A stretch of DNA of 64,000 nucleotides, taken from positions 124,001 to 188,000 of the forward strand of contig JAUSFM010000015.1 of the NCBI GenBank assembly GCA_030651375.1, read 5' to 3'. The notes below the pieces were generated by a model. The model searched no databases, had not been told where the DNA came from, and saw only the letters and a program-made list of their open reading frames with translations. The first letter of the stretch is position 1. Each line of letters starts with the position of its first letter. The translations under genes were made by a program, and so were the position numbers. This document shows positions 26,701 through 35,540 of the stretch, in pieces. This DNA comes from Candidatus Woesearchaeota archaeon (GTDB lineage: Archaea > Nanobdellota > Nanobdellia > Woesearchaeales > UBA12501).

Positions 26701-28672
26701 GAAATTGATTGCCCAGCTCGATCTTATGCCCGGACGAGTCTTGACCATGCATGACCTGCCAATTGCTGTTGCACATGAATATGAAGGTGTTGACTTTGTC
26801 AATCCCTTCGGCGCCGATGTCATGCCGGACAAGAAACTGGTCCTTGATTCCTGCATTGCTCTGCCGGACTACACTGCCGTGCTTATGGAACATCTGATAA
26901 CTGGGGTGGTTAATGGATTAACCTACCACTCCCTCATATCTGAGCTGCGCACTGCCGGCTGGCCGGCACAGAAAATTGCAGCGCATATCACGGCGCTGAA
27001 AGCAGAGCGTGGCTATCTGAAACGGTTCATCATGGACGCGTACTCGTACAATGGCTTTGACCGAATTGACGACGAAAAACTGCGGGCAAAAACCACTGCG
27101 AGCTTGCTCGTGCATGGCCACGATAAGCGCCTTGTTGCACTCGCATTCAGCATCGCTACCAAGAACTACGAGAAGCTTTACGCGATGTTGAAACTCAGTC
27201 ACAGCGAGCACACGCCGGTTGCAAAGGTCGTCAGCCGCTTAGTGAAACTGGGATGGAACCAGAAACTTATTGGCCATATCTTATTACGCATCGAATCGGA
27301 AGATGAAGAAAGAAAAACAACCAAGAAACAAACCAACAAAGAAAAGAAGGAAGAAGAAAAAACGGTCAGCACGTCCGTTGGTGCTGCGGCGCCAGTGGCG
27401 CGTGTGGTGTCTCCGCTGCCACCTCTGCCGCCCCTCCTCACGCTGGTGCCGCCCCGTATCCAGCCAGCGAACCCCGATGCTCCACTTCGCACTATTGCAG
27501 AACGGTATCCACTTCTTCATTCAGTGAAGACCTCAGTGGTTGCAAAAATTGCTGATCGCGAAGAGGCGTATATCCGAGTCGCCGTCGATCGGATTTTCAC
27601 AGCAGCGGCACGCCAGAAACCACTCTCTGCTCTTGAAAAGACGTTTATGCATGACGCGATGGCCGAGTTGGTGCGCAAAGGATTCGACGCGCGCCTCGTC
27701 GAAAAAATAGTCACGGAACAAGCGCCTCTTTTGCTTGCCCGTGCCCGTGTGAGCGAACCGCAGGCACAAAAGAAATCGCGTGAACAACTACTTCGCACAA
27801 CACTCCAACCGTCGAAACAAAAACCGCTCGCAGTTATACCTTCAGGCAGTATCATTACTCTACTAAAAGAAAAGCTTGCGGTGAAAGAAGAAGCATATCT
27901 CCGCAGGTACATCAATCAGCTCGTTGACGCAGAGGCGGCATCAAACCGAAGTGCAGCAATTTGTACAACCTTTGTTGCTGACACCATTGCACGACTTGTT
28001 CGCCTCGGCTACAACATTGGACTGGTTGAGCGGCTGGTCACTGAAATTGTTGCCGCACGTCTCCTGGATACTGCTCGTCAAGAATCACCGCGGCAAACTA
28101 TAGTCTCACGTTCATCGCTTTCTTCATTGCCTACCAAACAATCACCCATCCAACCGTCAGCTCCTCACCGGAAATCAGCGGATATTCTCGTTGCCGTCAA
28201 AAAAACCATCGAAGAAAAAGAAGACGACTATATCGCCCGTTTTGCTGAGCAATCATTTGCAGCAGCTTCACGATTCAGCACGCCCGAGATGCTGCGCGCA
28301 ACGTTTGTGAACGACGTGGTGCGCCAGTTGGCAGAAAAAGGCCACGATGCAACTCGAGCACGACGCATCATTAGCGGTGTTTTCGAGAGCCGCATTGGTG
28401 GCGTTCAATCTGAACAGAAAAAACAGGTTGTCGAGCAACGAACGCCTACTCGTGAGGAACCGATTAAAAAAACTAATTCAGGATTTGTACTGCGTCTTAA
28501 CCGGGCACTCCTCGATTTCATCCTTGCCCAGCGTGAAAAAGGCGTTCAGCCAGAAAAAATAAAGGAACAACTGAAAAACAAATATCCTCCCCTAGTTATT
28601 TCGTTTCACCTGACGACTGCGGAAAAGGAGCTGAAAGCGCGTGGCACTGCTCAACGGAAACGACAGCCATGA
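23753..28672 (+). CDS. Giant membrane-anchored beta-helix surface protein
   Basis: A 1639-residue protein. An N-terminal hydrophobic segment (about 21-37) is followed by ITGFAVFE (44-51). Residues ~270-620 form a right-handed beta-helix of NosD/parallel-beta type, full of N-x-S/T sites typical of glycosylated surface proteins. Another beta region follows, then a second hydrophobic segment near 865-890. The remaining ~740 residues should be cytoplasmic and include helical modules (about 895-1180), a Lys-rich linker and three copies of a ~75-residue repeat at ~1245-1325, ~1363-1440 and ~1476-1553. The repeats share a pattern like ADREEAYIRVAVDRIF...LVRKGFDARLVEKIV. Likely an adhesin or receptor linking outside to inside. 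Overlaps the HTH gene by 4 bp. Confidence 0.85.
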   Translation: MNITDVSWMEKPQRSRGSSNYLVLACILLALLAVGYISEHPSSITGFAVFEYGAVNMSIDFGQQKIPLGASVELTLNGQKYEKNLISILGPPYEITSGNATIYGWDADVVVPLETFDAVRTLPAGSYTVDVVLAYNDEIYGLTSETIEIIGGEQQPVPSPEFTSVEPVVQQPTTETPSEPTFVAPEELANSSLSEPTFVMPEELMNGSTNDSNTTAASSSDNFTVSDSPLDEDGDRFLRQGTTPNSTHPTDCDDNDNLTRPLRNGSNNSIQKNYHICPGGYNSTVTIDNSTVNFDCNSTVIFRPEATTGNFTYVIQSSGFSNINVTGCVVTNILGTSGHGIRFSNAANIKINHTTVVNATTGIVFNRTNDSAINGATIDNIITNDAIQLKWSNQRTNVSSNRISNILTPTAFAINLNGATTNSTIINNTINNVGTGIQALATNTFQVGVPSNNTITGNTIWNASVSAILSTGTSGDGEPNVPSNLSITKNYILNSTIGIQLRRTGNSTISDNELFNNTMQLNATNASGSTIINTSFNGSFNSLIDEGNLTVSVINHTFRTFHGIAQFPNFTTTDTQNFSSNRTDINMTNSLLFLDPATLFRVQNSSVHWTRFNTTYPIPPAVLKDDVSCDTSICSLISYSIPVMVVQVIGMGTYTITPREIDNDFFARAGLIMTSPRSFSEGSPPSGMPPSFEFSGVRPSERVARGAEAAPSSAKFTGGRMKSYIPKRLAFGQGLGLLEAKQDGKILFVNNKFGTDITVKPDQISTVEFTVVNTGTEVLNSIVLDVDASKVKILSQSSLHTQTLSRGEKAVFTLTLQPTPGQVTENSIALKWHAGGSYLDKEFNVRVEARPESRVTAAFIFKQWAAPSITVLVMFLTGTLLLVGIQTFAGGQVEKITQGIIGPVFRDTLVDEETLRRLVRSKFMSQYSTLWTTRSAYLKFKPQFSQLKLVKLSMNGMHAATEINARFHLGMEMATLIAFATRKKLIAQLDLMPGRVLTMHDLPIAVAHEYEGVDFVNPFGADVMPDKKLVLDSCIALPDYTAVLMEHLITGVVNGLTYHSLISELRTAGWPAQKIAAHITALKAERGYLKRFIMDAYSYNGFDRIDDEKLRAKTTASLLVHGHDKRLVALAFSIATKNYEKLYAMLKLSHSEHTPVAKVVSRLVKLGWNQKLIGHILLRIESEDEERKTTKKQTNKEKKEEEKTVSTSVGAAAPVARVVSPLPPLPPLLTLVPPRIQPANPDAPLRTIAERYPLLHSVKTSVVAKIADREEAYIRVAVDRIFTAAARQKPLSALEKTFMHDAMAELVRKGFDARLVEKIVTEQAPLLLARARVSEPQAQKKSREQLLRTTLQPSKQKPLAVIPSGSIITLLKEKLAVKEEAYLRRYINQLVDAEAASNRSAAICTTFVADTIARLVRLGYNIGLVERLVTEIVAARLLDTARQESPRQTIVSRSSLSSLPTKQSPIQPSAPHRKSADILVAVKKTIEEKEDDYIARFAEQSFAAASRFSTPEMLRATFVNDVVRQLAEKGHDATRARRIISGVFESRIGGVQSEQKKQVVEQRTPTREEPIKKTNSGFVLRLNRALLDFILAQREKGVQPEKIKEQLKNKYPPLVISFHLTTAEKELKARGTAQRKRQP
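27488..28400 (+). repeat. Three diverged intragenic repeats in the surface protein
   Basis: Three units of roughly 75 codons, separated by low-complexity linkers rich in Ser, Gln and Pro. Each has EE(A/D)YI(R)..., an Ala-rich helix, FV(N/H)D..., and G(F/Y/H)-(D/N) followed by VE(R/K). Diverged at DNA level, so old duplications. Confidence 0.65.
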
Positions 28673-28745
28673 GAAACTTTATAAACAAAAACTCCCTTGA
28701 TTATTCTCAGGAAAAACAAGAAAAACAAAAAAACAAAGAGGGCAC

Positions 28746-29414
28746 ATGGTGATTCACGGCACTATCCAAAAAAATCAGTCACTCTTTTTCATCACCTCCC
28801 TTGTTCTTGTGCTCCTTCTTGTGCCGTGCGCATCAGCAAACACAGCGCGCGATCCAACTCTTCGCAGTCAGTTGTATGAACAATTCCGTTGTGGGAACGG
28901 CATCTGTGACCTTGTTGAAAGCGCGTTAACCTGCCCGGAAGATTGTCCGGGCGAGCCTGAACCAACAAATGTAACTATAGTTGCTCCTCCTCAAAAACCA
29001 GTTGACGAACAACTGTCTCATTCATCGTCTGCAGGTTTTGAGAGCATATCAACACTTGTGCCTGCTGATGATATGTTTGAAGAGCCATCATCCACTCAAA
29101 CTGCTCAATCAACTTCATCCTCTTCAACATCAGTTATCCTCATTGTTCTTCTCGTCATCCTAATAGTGGGCGTTATTTTGTATGCGCTGAGAAATACATC
29201 TCTTCTGCAGCCATTGTTCCATCCGCTCGAAAAAAATCAGCGCGTTCAGACCGGTTCATCTTCGTACCAATCATCTACGCACGCATCGACAATTCTTGCC
29301 GGCCTCATTGACCGTTTCAAAAAAAGAGGGCTGACTCCTGGCGAAATGTACCAGCGCATCACACGCATGGGGCTCTGGGATGATGAGACCATTCGTCGGC
29401 AACTTGGAATGTAA
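28746..29414 (+). CDS. Exported Cys-motif membrane protein
   Basis: A 222-residue protein. Residues 1-32 are a signal peptide (FFITSLVLVLLLVPCASA), then a CGNGICDLVESALTCPEDC module (residues ~55-75) resembling Ca- or metal-binding loops found in secreted proteins of other microbes. A Ser/Thr/Pro-rich spacer and one hydrophobic helix (about 140-160) follow, and a cytoplasmic end with GLTPGEMYQRITRMGLWD, which resembles the helical 'G....I...L' modules of the neighbouring surface protein. A TATA-like ttataa near 28680 and SD aaagagg precede it. Probable partner of the surface protein; function unknown. Confidence 0.75.
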   Translation: MVIHGTIQKNQSLFFITSLVLVLLLVPCASANTARDPTLRSQLYEQFRCGNGICDLVESALTCPEDCPGEPEPTNVTIVAPPQKPVDEQLSHSSSAGFESISTLVPADDMFEEPSSTQTAQSTSSSSTSVILIVLLVILIVGVILYALRNTSLLQPLFHPLEKNQRVQTGSSSYQSSTHASTILAGLIDRFKKRGLTPGEMYQRITRMGLWDDETIRRQLGM

Positions 29415-29501
29415 TCTCAATTTCCGATTCTTTTTCTCCTCTTTTGGCGTATATTCCGCTTTTCCATAATCAATATAAACCACTGAAAACTGCCGCGTTG
29501 T

Positions 29502-30473
29502 ATGGCGCGCGGAGAATCACTGTTGAACGGTCGAGTGAAAACGATTACCCTTATTAGTCTTGATGAGCTCATGGCCACGGGTGATGCGGTGCTTGCCAAA
29601 GAGCTTTCCACAGCACTTCGCCATGGTGCGCTTCCCCATTATGTCGCCGGATCTGCCGACGGTGCGAGACGAGAAACTTTTGTTGTTGCGGTTGACGCTC
29701 GCTCTTTTTGTGCACGCAACAAACTAACCAGTGACGGCCATTTGGAGCGTGCTCTTGTTTCATTTCCTGATTATGAAGTCGCACGATGGACCTACCATCC
29801 GTCCAGCCAACAGTCCATTCCTACTGAAACAGCACCCTCATCTCCATTTATCCCCTCCCGGTTTGACGCTGATTTCTTATCAGTTATAACTCGAGGCGTT
29901 GGTGCCCTTGAGCGCATTGCAGGTGCACTTGAGCGTTTGGTGCCAGCTTCGCCATCTCCAACTCCAGTACCGTTGCGTGATTCGATGAATTCTCTCGTCA
30001 CTGCAGTCCGCCAGTATTGGGAACAAACAGGATATGTTGCCGATAAAAAAATTCGTGTTCGCGGTGCAGAAAGCGATACTTACCAAGACTTTCATGATCC
30101 CCTCAGCATTGATGATGCTGCGCGCAGTATTGACATGACCTCTCATTGGACCCTCGGCCGTCTGACTGCAGGGAACGCCGCTGAACAAGATCTTTTTGAA
30201 TGGCAACGCCGCGCGCACAAGGGCCGTACGTCAGTTGCTGCACAAACTATTCTCTATCTTGCGCTCACCAAGTCAATTATCAGTTCACGCATGCTGGTTG
30301 CCCACGTCGCAGCGTATGTTTTTCACGCGCCTCTTGTTGACGTGCGCACCGCAGGTGACCTTGTTGGCCTGCGCGGGACTAACCGAGGAGATTCTTACTC
30401 GACTGTTTTGCTTAGAGAACGGCTCGTGCTTCCTGTAGTACAGTGCACCATTGACCAGTATAAAAAAAGATAA
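29502..30473 (+). CDS. Unknown 323-residue protein
   Basis: No family recognised and no hydrophobic segment. The sequence splits into an N-terminal part (residues 1-100, starting with a basic VKTITLISLDELM), a Pro/Ser linker and a C-terminal part (about 170-323) with an Arg-rich, helical look. The final PVVQCTIDQYKKR is followed within 10 nt by the hairpin-rich element at 30482. A TATA-like caatataaac sits about 26 bp before the ATG. Convergent with orc1/cdc6. Confidence 0.6.
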   Translation: MARGESLLNGRVKTITLISLDELMATGDAVLAKELSTALRHGALPHYVAGSADGARRETFVVAVDARSFCARNKLTSDGHLERALVSFPDYEVARWTYHPSSQQSIPTETAPSSPFIPSRFDADFLSVITRGVGALERIAGALERLVPASPSPTPVPLRDSMNSLVTAVRQYWEQTGYVADKKIRVRGAESDTYQDFHDPLSIDDAARSIDMTSHWTLGRLTAGNAAEQDLFEWQRRAHKGRTSVAAQTILYLALTKSIISSRMLVAHVAAYVFHAPLVDVRTAGDLVGLRGTNRGDSYSTVLLRERLVLPVVQCTIDQYKKR

Positions 30474-30481
30474 AGAAAAAA

Positions 30482-30601
30482 CCAATAGGAGGGTCACTGA
30501 GGTGATGGAGATGCCCTCCCATTGGTTCAGCCTAAAAGGTTTGCATGGACTAACGATGTGATGGAGTATCAAGAGATGTAGAACCACTACACCTCTTTTT
30601 T
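30482..30601 (+). ncRNA. Candidate structured RNA with hairpin-embedded SD and T-run terminator
   Basis: A 12-bp stem with one mismatch (30482-30493 with 30514-30525) encloses a 20-nt loop containing GAGGTGAT, a perfect Shine-Dalgarno. An ATG at 30511 opens a 16-codon ORF ending in TGA at 30561. A second hairpin (30573-30581 with 30587-30595, 8 of 9 pairs) is followed directly by a T-run, like an intrinsic terminator. It lies between two convergent genes. It may be a small RNA, a leader peptide, or the 3' end of the 323-residue gene transcript. No known RNA family recognised. Confidence 0.4.
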
Positions 30602-30691
30602 CTGTTTTTATTTTTTGGATGGCCCAATCCACTTTTGGCGAAACGAAATCCCGTTGGGCAGGTTTTCGATGGGCTGTATGAACCTATTGGT

Positions 30692-32008
30692 CTAAATGGA
30701 ATCACGCAAGAGCTTGACTGCTTTTGTCCGTACGGCGGCGTCGAGCGTTACATCAATTTTGCGCGCTTTTTTTCTCAAGTCGGGCACCCAGCCAACATCT
30801 GACTGGATGAGTCCCAAATCTTTCAAATCGACGACAAATGAGCGGATTCTCCGCTCGGAGAGCGGCTTTAAATTGTATCCCTGGCAGGTTTCCTGATACT
30901 GAGTATATACATCAGTGCCTGCCATGCTTTTTTTCTGATCCTTGATGATTGAAAGATACACTAATTTTTGCTGTTTCGTGAGTGATGAAATGAGTTCGAA
31001 GGTTTGGTCTTTTTCAAGGTGTGCGTCTGCCTCGCTCACCAAGTCCAGCGTGAGCTGGTTTCTGCTTTTTGCAATCGCGCTTTTTGCGCAGCTGTCGAGC
31101 AGCTCCATTGCTTTTCGCGCGTCGCCGGAGCGTGATGCTTCAATATCTGCAATTTTTTTCAGCACCGCAGGGCTTACGACACCAGGCTTGAATGCTGCGG
31201 TGGCGCGTTCGCGAAGGATGTCATGGAGCTGTACATTGTTGTACGGTGGAAACACAATGCGCACGCGGCCGATGGTTGAGTTGGTGCGCGGCTTGATGTA
31301 GTCTCCGACGCGGACATCGTTGGAAATTATGATAGTTGATACAATTCCCTTTCCATTTTTATGCTTGCCATTGGCGTTGTGGAACCTGCTGAGCCGATAG
31401 AGGATGTCATCCCCTTCTTCGCGCAGCACATAGTCCACTTCGTCGAGCACGATGAGGATTTGCTCATGCTGTTCTGCTTCTTTGGTAAATTCAGCAACAA
31501 CCTTTGCGCGAGTCCATCCCATTTTCGGGTAGTCTCGTTCTGGGTTGAGTTGGCTGAGTATCTCGAGGAATATCACCGTTTCAGTGCGATTTTCCGAGCA
31601 GTTGACATACACCGTTTTGAGCGTGATGTTTTGTTTTTCTGCCTCCTCCTTCAGTTCGTTCAGCAGATTCGTTATCATCCCTGTTTTTCCGGTGCCCGGG
31701 TTGCCATACACAAATACACAGGGCACAACTGAACCCATAAGGATGGGTGCCAGTTCCATGACCAGCTCGTTTTTTTGTTCGGTGCGGTGCAGGAATCCGT
31801 TCGGCGGATGCAGGTCGTACAGCGCCTCCCGTCTTGTGTAAAGTGGGTTGCGCAATACCGATGCAAACGTCATGGGCGCTGCGATTGTTGGTGTGCTCTC
31901 ACCCCGTTCTGCTTGTGGTACTCGCTCTGCCGTTACTGCTGGTTTTGCGGTCGTTGCGTTGCGTTTTGGCAGGGCTGTTTTCGTTGTCTCTGTTTTTTTC
32001 CTTCTCAC
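30692..32008 (-). CDS. cdc6: Orc1/Cdc6 replication initiator
   Basis: AAA+ protein that binds origin boxes and recruits the MCM helicase. Walker A YGNPGTGKTG, Walker B ILIVLDEVDYVL, sensor 1 IIISNDV, sensor 2 SGDARKAMELL, then a C-terminal winged-helix domain (about residues 340-438). An N-terminal basic extension of ~50 residues is present. The GTG start has an AAGGAGG SD seven nucleotides upstream. The gene-proximal region (32009-32204) does not show clear origin boxes, but candidate boxes are at 17.4 and 54.9 kb. Confidence 0.95.
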   Translation of the reverse strand: MRRKKTETTKTALPKRNATTAKPAVTAERVPQAERGESTPTIAAPMTFASVLRNPLYTRREALYDLHPPNGFLHRTEQKNELVMELAPILMGSVVPCVFVYGNPGTGKTGMITNLLNELKEEAEKQNITLKTVYVNCSENRTETVIFLEILSQLNPERDYPKMGWTRAKVVAEFTKEAEQHEQILIVLDEVDYVLREEGDDILYRLSRFHNANGKHKNGKGIVSTIIISNDVRVGDYIKPRTNSTIGRVRIVFPPYNNVQLHDILRERATAAFKPGVVSPAVLKKIADIEASRSGDARKAMELLDSCAKSAIAKSRNQLTLDLVSEADAHLEKDQTFELISSLTKQQKLVYLSIIKDQKKSMAGTDVYTQYQETCQGYNLKPLSERRIRSFVVDLKDLGLIQSDVGWVPDLRKKARKIDVTLDAAVRTKAVKLLRDSI

Positions 32009-32204
32009 TCACAATCCTCCTTGATGATGCCGTTCTCAGATTCTTCTTTCGTATTCCTGATTTAAAAATATTCCGCTTTTTCCCCCCTTTCCGCTGTTTC
32101 CGATACTCATCCAGCAATCTTTTTTCTCTTAAGAGTAGGGAATCACAACAAACAATAAAAATAGGTGTTTGGTTATCAGTGGTGGGTAGTGGGTGGTGGA
32201 AACT

Positions 32205-32807
32205 ATGAAACCTTCATTTGCACAGGTACTTCTCAATCGAGTTGCCATCAATATCCTCAAAATCGTCTACGACCACGAGGTCACCAACAAAAATCAATAC
32301 TCGCTCAACCTTTCAGTCATCCAACGGCTTCTCCTGCTGGTAGATGCACCAACCAATGCGCTCATGGTGCTCGCCAACGCTGAACTCATCACCACTGACG
32401 CAGTTCACAGAGACATTGTCTTGAGCATCACGCACAAAGGTAAGGAATTCATTGAAGCGTTTGACCAGCTCAAAGAAATCTACGAAGGAGACGCCCGCTC
32501 CGTACCAACAGTGCCTGCTATCCGCTACAATCTTACGGTGCAGGAAAAAAAAATGCTTGCAGCGCTTTCAAAAATCAGCTCGCTGTCCGCTGCATCAACG
32601 GTTTCTTTCAAGACACTTGCGCGGGAACTTCGCCTTGAAAAAAAACCAAGTTCCGTTATGCGCACGCTCACCAAATTAGAACAACTCAACCTTATCAAAA
32701 AAGAATTGATAAAACCAAAAAAACAGAAAGGGAAGCGCCAGCTATTCGTTGCGCTGACCGACAAAGGCACCCGCACCGTGAAGGAACAGTATTTGGAGAC
32801 TGCTTAA
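32205..32807 (+). CDS. Winged-helix DNA-binding protein
   Basis: A 200-residue protein with two winged-helix-like domains. The first is residues ~1-85, where MKPSFAQVLLNRVAINILKIVYDHEVTNKNQYSLNLSVIQ fits a MarR/PadR-like helix set. The second is about residues 105-198 (FKTLARELRLEKKPSSVMRTLTKLEQLNLIKK) with a basic wing RQLFVALTDKGTR. Probably a transcriptional regulator. The ATG at 32205 is preferred to the GTG 12 bp before it. Divergent from orc1/cdc6, so it could regulate it. Confidence 0.75.
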   Translation: MKPSFAQVLLNRVAINILKIVYDHEVTNKNQYSLNLSVIQRLLLLVDAPTNALMVLANAELITTDAVHRDIVLSITHKGKEFIEAFDQLKEIYEGDARSVPTVPAIRYNLTVQEKKMLAALSKISSLSAASTVSFKTLARELRLEKKPSSVMRTLTKLEQLNLIKKELIKPKKQKGKRQLFVALTDKGTRTVKEQYLETA

Positions 32808-32813
32808 ATAATT

Positions 32814-33218
32814 TTAATTCACACACCCACACTTCTTATATCCCTTGTCAAGCGCGTCTCTCAGCGAACTAAAAACGAGCGTATTTTCATTTCTGATATT
32901 CTTTGCAAAGAAGCAGTTGCTGGCGTGCACCATGGCTCCTTGTTTGCTGGCGAGAAAATGAGTAATAATTTTTTTCTGCGGCTCATGCTCTTTTTTTATT
33001 TCCGGCAGTGTTTCAGCATGCACCACCGTTGTTGGCACTGAAAATTTCTCGTCAATTTCTTTTTTCTTCATCATGCGCTCAATTTTTGCCTTGGTCAATC
33101 CGAGATGTTCCGGCCGGAACAAGACGTTGCACGCTGCGCAAAATAATCCATACTCATAATTCCCTTTTACCGCTCGGTTACAGATTTGGCAGCCCTGTTC
33201 AAGCACGATGAGCTTCAT
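32814..33218 (-). CDS. Zinc-binding protein with Ada-like domain
   Basis: A 134-residue protein. The N-terminal C-x2-C pair (GCQICNR) and a second C-x2-C (FCAACN) form a zinc ribbon. The C-terminal ~45 residues (FLASKQGAMVHASNCFFAKNI...CGC) match the small metal-binding module of Ada and similar proteins, with one His/Cys pair and a closing CGC. Its role is unknown: DNA binding or metal sensing. Overlaps the upstream end of the aIF5B ORF, but that gene starts downstream at 33271. Confidence 0.7.
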   Translation of the reverse strand: MKLIVLEQGCQICNRAVKGNYEYGLFCAACNVLFRPEHLGLTKAKIERMMKKKEIDEKFSVPTTVVHAETLPEIKKEHEPQKKIITHFLASKQGAMVHASNCFFAKNIRNENTLVFSSLRDALDKGYKKCGCVN

Positions 33219-33241
33219 ATCCTGCTTAATAATGACAAGTT

Positions 33242-33250
33242 TTTTAAATA
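33242..33250 (+). promoter_or_regulatory. TATA box of aIF5B
   Basis: TTTTAAATA centred 25 bp before ATG 33271. This favours the start at MENKMRSP and rejects the in-frame upstream ATG at 33208. Confidence 0.6.
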
Positions 33251-33270
33251 TTCTCTTTTATGTTCGAATC

Positions 33271-35037
33271 ATGGAAAACAAAATGCGCAGCCCCGTCTGT
33301 TCTGTGCTTGGGCACGTGGATCATGGAAAATCATCCCTCCTTGACCGGATTAGGGGAACCGCCATAACCGCCAAGGAAGCCGGCGGCATCACCCAAGCCA
33401 TCGGCGCGTCCATTATCCCCATTGCAACAGTGAAGAAAATCTGCGGGCCGCTGCTTGAAAAATTACATCTGACCCTCACGATTCCCGGCCTGTTGTTCGT
33501 CGACACTCCCGGCCATGCCGCATTCACGAGCCTGCGCAAGCGCGGCGGCAGCTTGTCAGACATCGCCGTGCTCGTAGTTGACATCAACGAGGGCTTCAAG
33601 CCGCAAACCGTTGAGGCAATCCAGATTCTGAAAGCGTGCAAGACACCGTTTATCATCGCTGCCAACAAAATCGACGTCATTTCCGGCTGGCGCTCGGGAA
33701 ACGGCATGCTGCTCCCCTCTCTTGCCGCACAGCAGGAAACCGTCAAAGAATTGTTTGAAACAAAACTCTACGAGCTTGTTGGGCAATTGTTCGACCAGTC
33801 CCAGTTGCCGGGTGAGCGTTTCGACCGCGTCGATGATTTCACTAAAACCGTTGCCATCGTGCCCTGCAGTGCGAAAACCGGCGAAGGCATTCCTGAACTT
33901 CTCATGGTCATTTCTGGACTTGCCCAGCGGTTCTTGGAGCAGTCATTAAAAGTCGGCGGCAAAGAAGCAAAAGGTACGATTCTCGAAGTCAAAGAAGAAA
34001 AAGGGCTGGGAAAAACATTGGATGTCATCCTCTATGAGGGCTCACTGAAAGCCGGCGACACGATTGTTATCGGCGCGCTCGGCAAGCCCGTGGTCACGAA
34101 AGTGCGCGGCCTCTTTGAGCCGGCGCCGCTCGCCGAAATGCGCGACAAGAAAGCGAAATTCATGCCCGTGAAAGAAGTGCACGCGGCCACCGGTGTCAAG
34201 ATTGTCGCGCCGGACATCGACCTCGTCGTATCCGGCATGCCGCTTTGGAGCGCGACGAAAGAAACACTCGAGCACGTCACGCGCGAAATCCAAAAAGAAG
34301 TTGAAAGCGTCATCATCGAAACCGAAGAAGAAGGCATCATCCTCAAGGCAGACAGCCTCGGTTCCCTCGAAGCGCTCATGACACTGCTGAAAGGAAAAAC
34401 CATTTCCCTGCGCAAGGCAACCATCGGTGACGTCACCAAAAAAGACATTATTGACGCGGAAAGCAATGCTGACGAGCTGCAACGCGTCATCCTCTGCTTT
34501 AACTTGAGCCCGTCCGATGAAATCAAGGCACTTTCATCAAAAGTAAAAATCATTGCCCACAATGTTATTTACCAGCTGGTTGATGATTACACCGCATGGC
34601 TGAAGGAAAAAAGCCAGCAGATGGAAGAAGGCCAGCTTGACACAGTCATAAAGCCGTGCAAAATCCGGCTCATGCCCGGCTATGTGTTCCGCCAGAGCAA
34701 TCCTGCAGTTGTCGGCGGTGAAATTCTGCTTGGCACAGCAAAATCAAACACTCCCTTGATGCTCAAAGATGGTGTCACACTCACCAGCATCCGTGCCATG
34801 CAGAAAGAAAAAGAAAATGTTAGCGAGGCGCGCAAGGGGGCACAGCTCGCCTTTTCGCTCGATAATGTCACGGTTGGCCGGCAGATAAAAGAAGGAGATA
34901 TTCTTTACAGCGCGATTTCAGAAGCCGACTTCAGAAAAATGAAAGAACTCAAGAAATACCTCAAGCCCGACGAAGCAGAGGCGGCAAAGGAAATTGCGAA
35001 TCTCATGCGCGAGAAGAATCCGGTGTGGGGAATCTGA
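33271..35037 (+). CDS. infB: Translation initiation factor aIF5B (IF2-like)
   Basis: GTPase that promotes ribosomal subunit joining and placement of initiator tRNA. G-domain motifs are G1 [10 protein letters not shown]2 region [11 protein letters not shown]3 [11 protein letters not shown], and G4 ANKID near residue 125. Domains II, III and IV follow, with the long helix and C-terminal beta-barrel ([18 protein letters not shown]). Length 588, as in archaea. Start set by the TATA box and by homology at [16 protein letters not shown]. Confidence 0.96.
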   Translation: MENKMRSPVCSVLGHVDHGKSSLLDRIRGTAITAKEAGGITQAIGASIIPIATVKKICGPLLEKLHLTLTIPGLLFVDTPGHAAFTSLRKRGGSLSDIAVLVVDINEGFKPQTVEAIQILKACKTPFIIAANKIDVISGWRSGNGMLLPSLAAQQETVKELFETKLYELVGQLFDQSQLPGERFDRVDDFTKTVAIVPCSAKTGEGIPELLMVISGLAQRFLEQSLKVGGKEAKGTILEVKEEKGLGKTLDVILYEGSLKAGDTIVIGALGKPVVTKVRGLFEPAPLAEMRDKKAKFMPVKEVHAATGVKIVAPDIDLVVSGMPLWSATKETLEHVTREIQKEVESVIIETEEEGIILKADSLGSLEALMTLLKGKTISLRKATIGDVTKKDIIDAESNADELQRVILCFNLSPSDEIKALSSKVKIIAHNVIYQLVDDYTAWLKEKSQQMEEGQLDTVIKPCKIRLMPGYVFRQSNPAVVGGEILLGTAKSNTPLMLKDGVTLTSIRAMQKEKENVSEARKGAQLAFSLDNVTVGRQIKEGDILYSAISEADFRKMKELKKYLKPDEAEAAKEIANLMREKNPVWGI

Positions 35038-35079
35038 CTGGTTTGAGGTTTATGGTTCGGGGTCTGGGGTTTTTAGAAA

Positions 35080-35445
35080 TTAATACAACTGTTTGTCGTA
35101 TGCTACTGTATTTAAATTCCAGCCAAACAATGCTTTTTTTCCTTCTTCTGTCCTTCCGATAAACTTTGCCGGAAGTTTTATCTTCCGTCCTACTTCTATT
35201 CTATTCGGATCTTGGATCCCATTATAACGTGCAAATATCTTATAATTTACCCCATTACCAGTCAAGTTGTCTACTAACCCAAAAAGAGTGTCGCCTTTTT
35301 CAACAGTTAATTCCGGAATATATCCTCCACTTTCAGGTGTCCAATTCTCCCAAAACTCCACTCCATCAGTCGTCAGCGCCTCTGTCCTCACCGGCGCAAC
35401 AAGCAATGCAAGTCCGGTCAGTGCTGCAGGAATAAGTCGTGACAT
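35080..35445 (-). CDS. Secreted LysM-domain protein
   Basis: A 121-residue protein with a cleavable signal (residues 1-23, PAALTGLALLVAPVRTEA) and one LysM domain (about 50-95: LTVEKGDTLFGLVDNLTG...YNGIQDPNRIEVGRKIKLP). LysM binds N-acetylglucosamine-containing glycans such as peptidoglycan or chitin. A TATA box lies 25 bp upstream of the ATG. Second potential peptidoglycan-related exported protein here, besides the transglycosylase. Confidence 0.85.
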   Translation of the reverse strand: MSRLIPAALTGLALLVAPVRTEALTTDGVEFWENWTPESGGYIPELTVEKGDTLFGLVDNLTGNGVNYKIFARYNGIQDPNRIEVGRKIKLPAKFIGRTEEGKKALFGWNLNTVAYDKQLY

Positions 35446-35540
35446 ACTTATTAGAAATAAGAATCTTATTTTAAATATTGCGGTTCTTGCTTATAAAGAC
35501 TATCGGAAACTATTTATACCTCCAACACCACCATTTATTC

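Noticed and set aside
30499-30510. C/D box guide RNA suggested by gaggtgatggag
   Set aside because: The final A of the C box is missing and no matching D box spacing is present.
33208-33270. Upstream start for aIF5B
   Set aside because: Lies before the TATA-predicted transcript start and adds residues not seen in the family.
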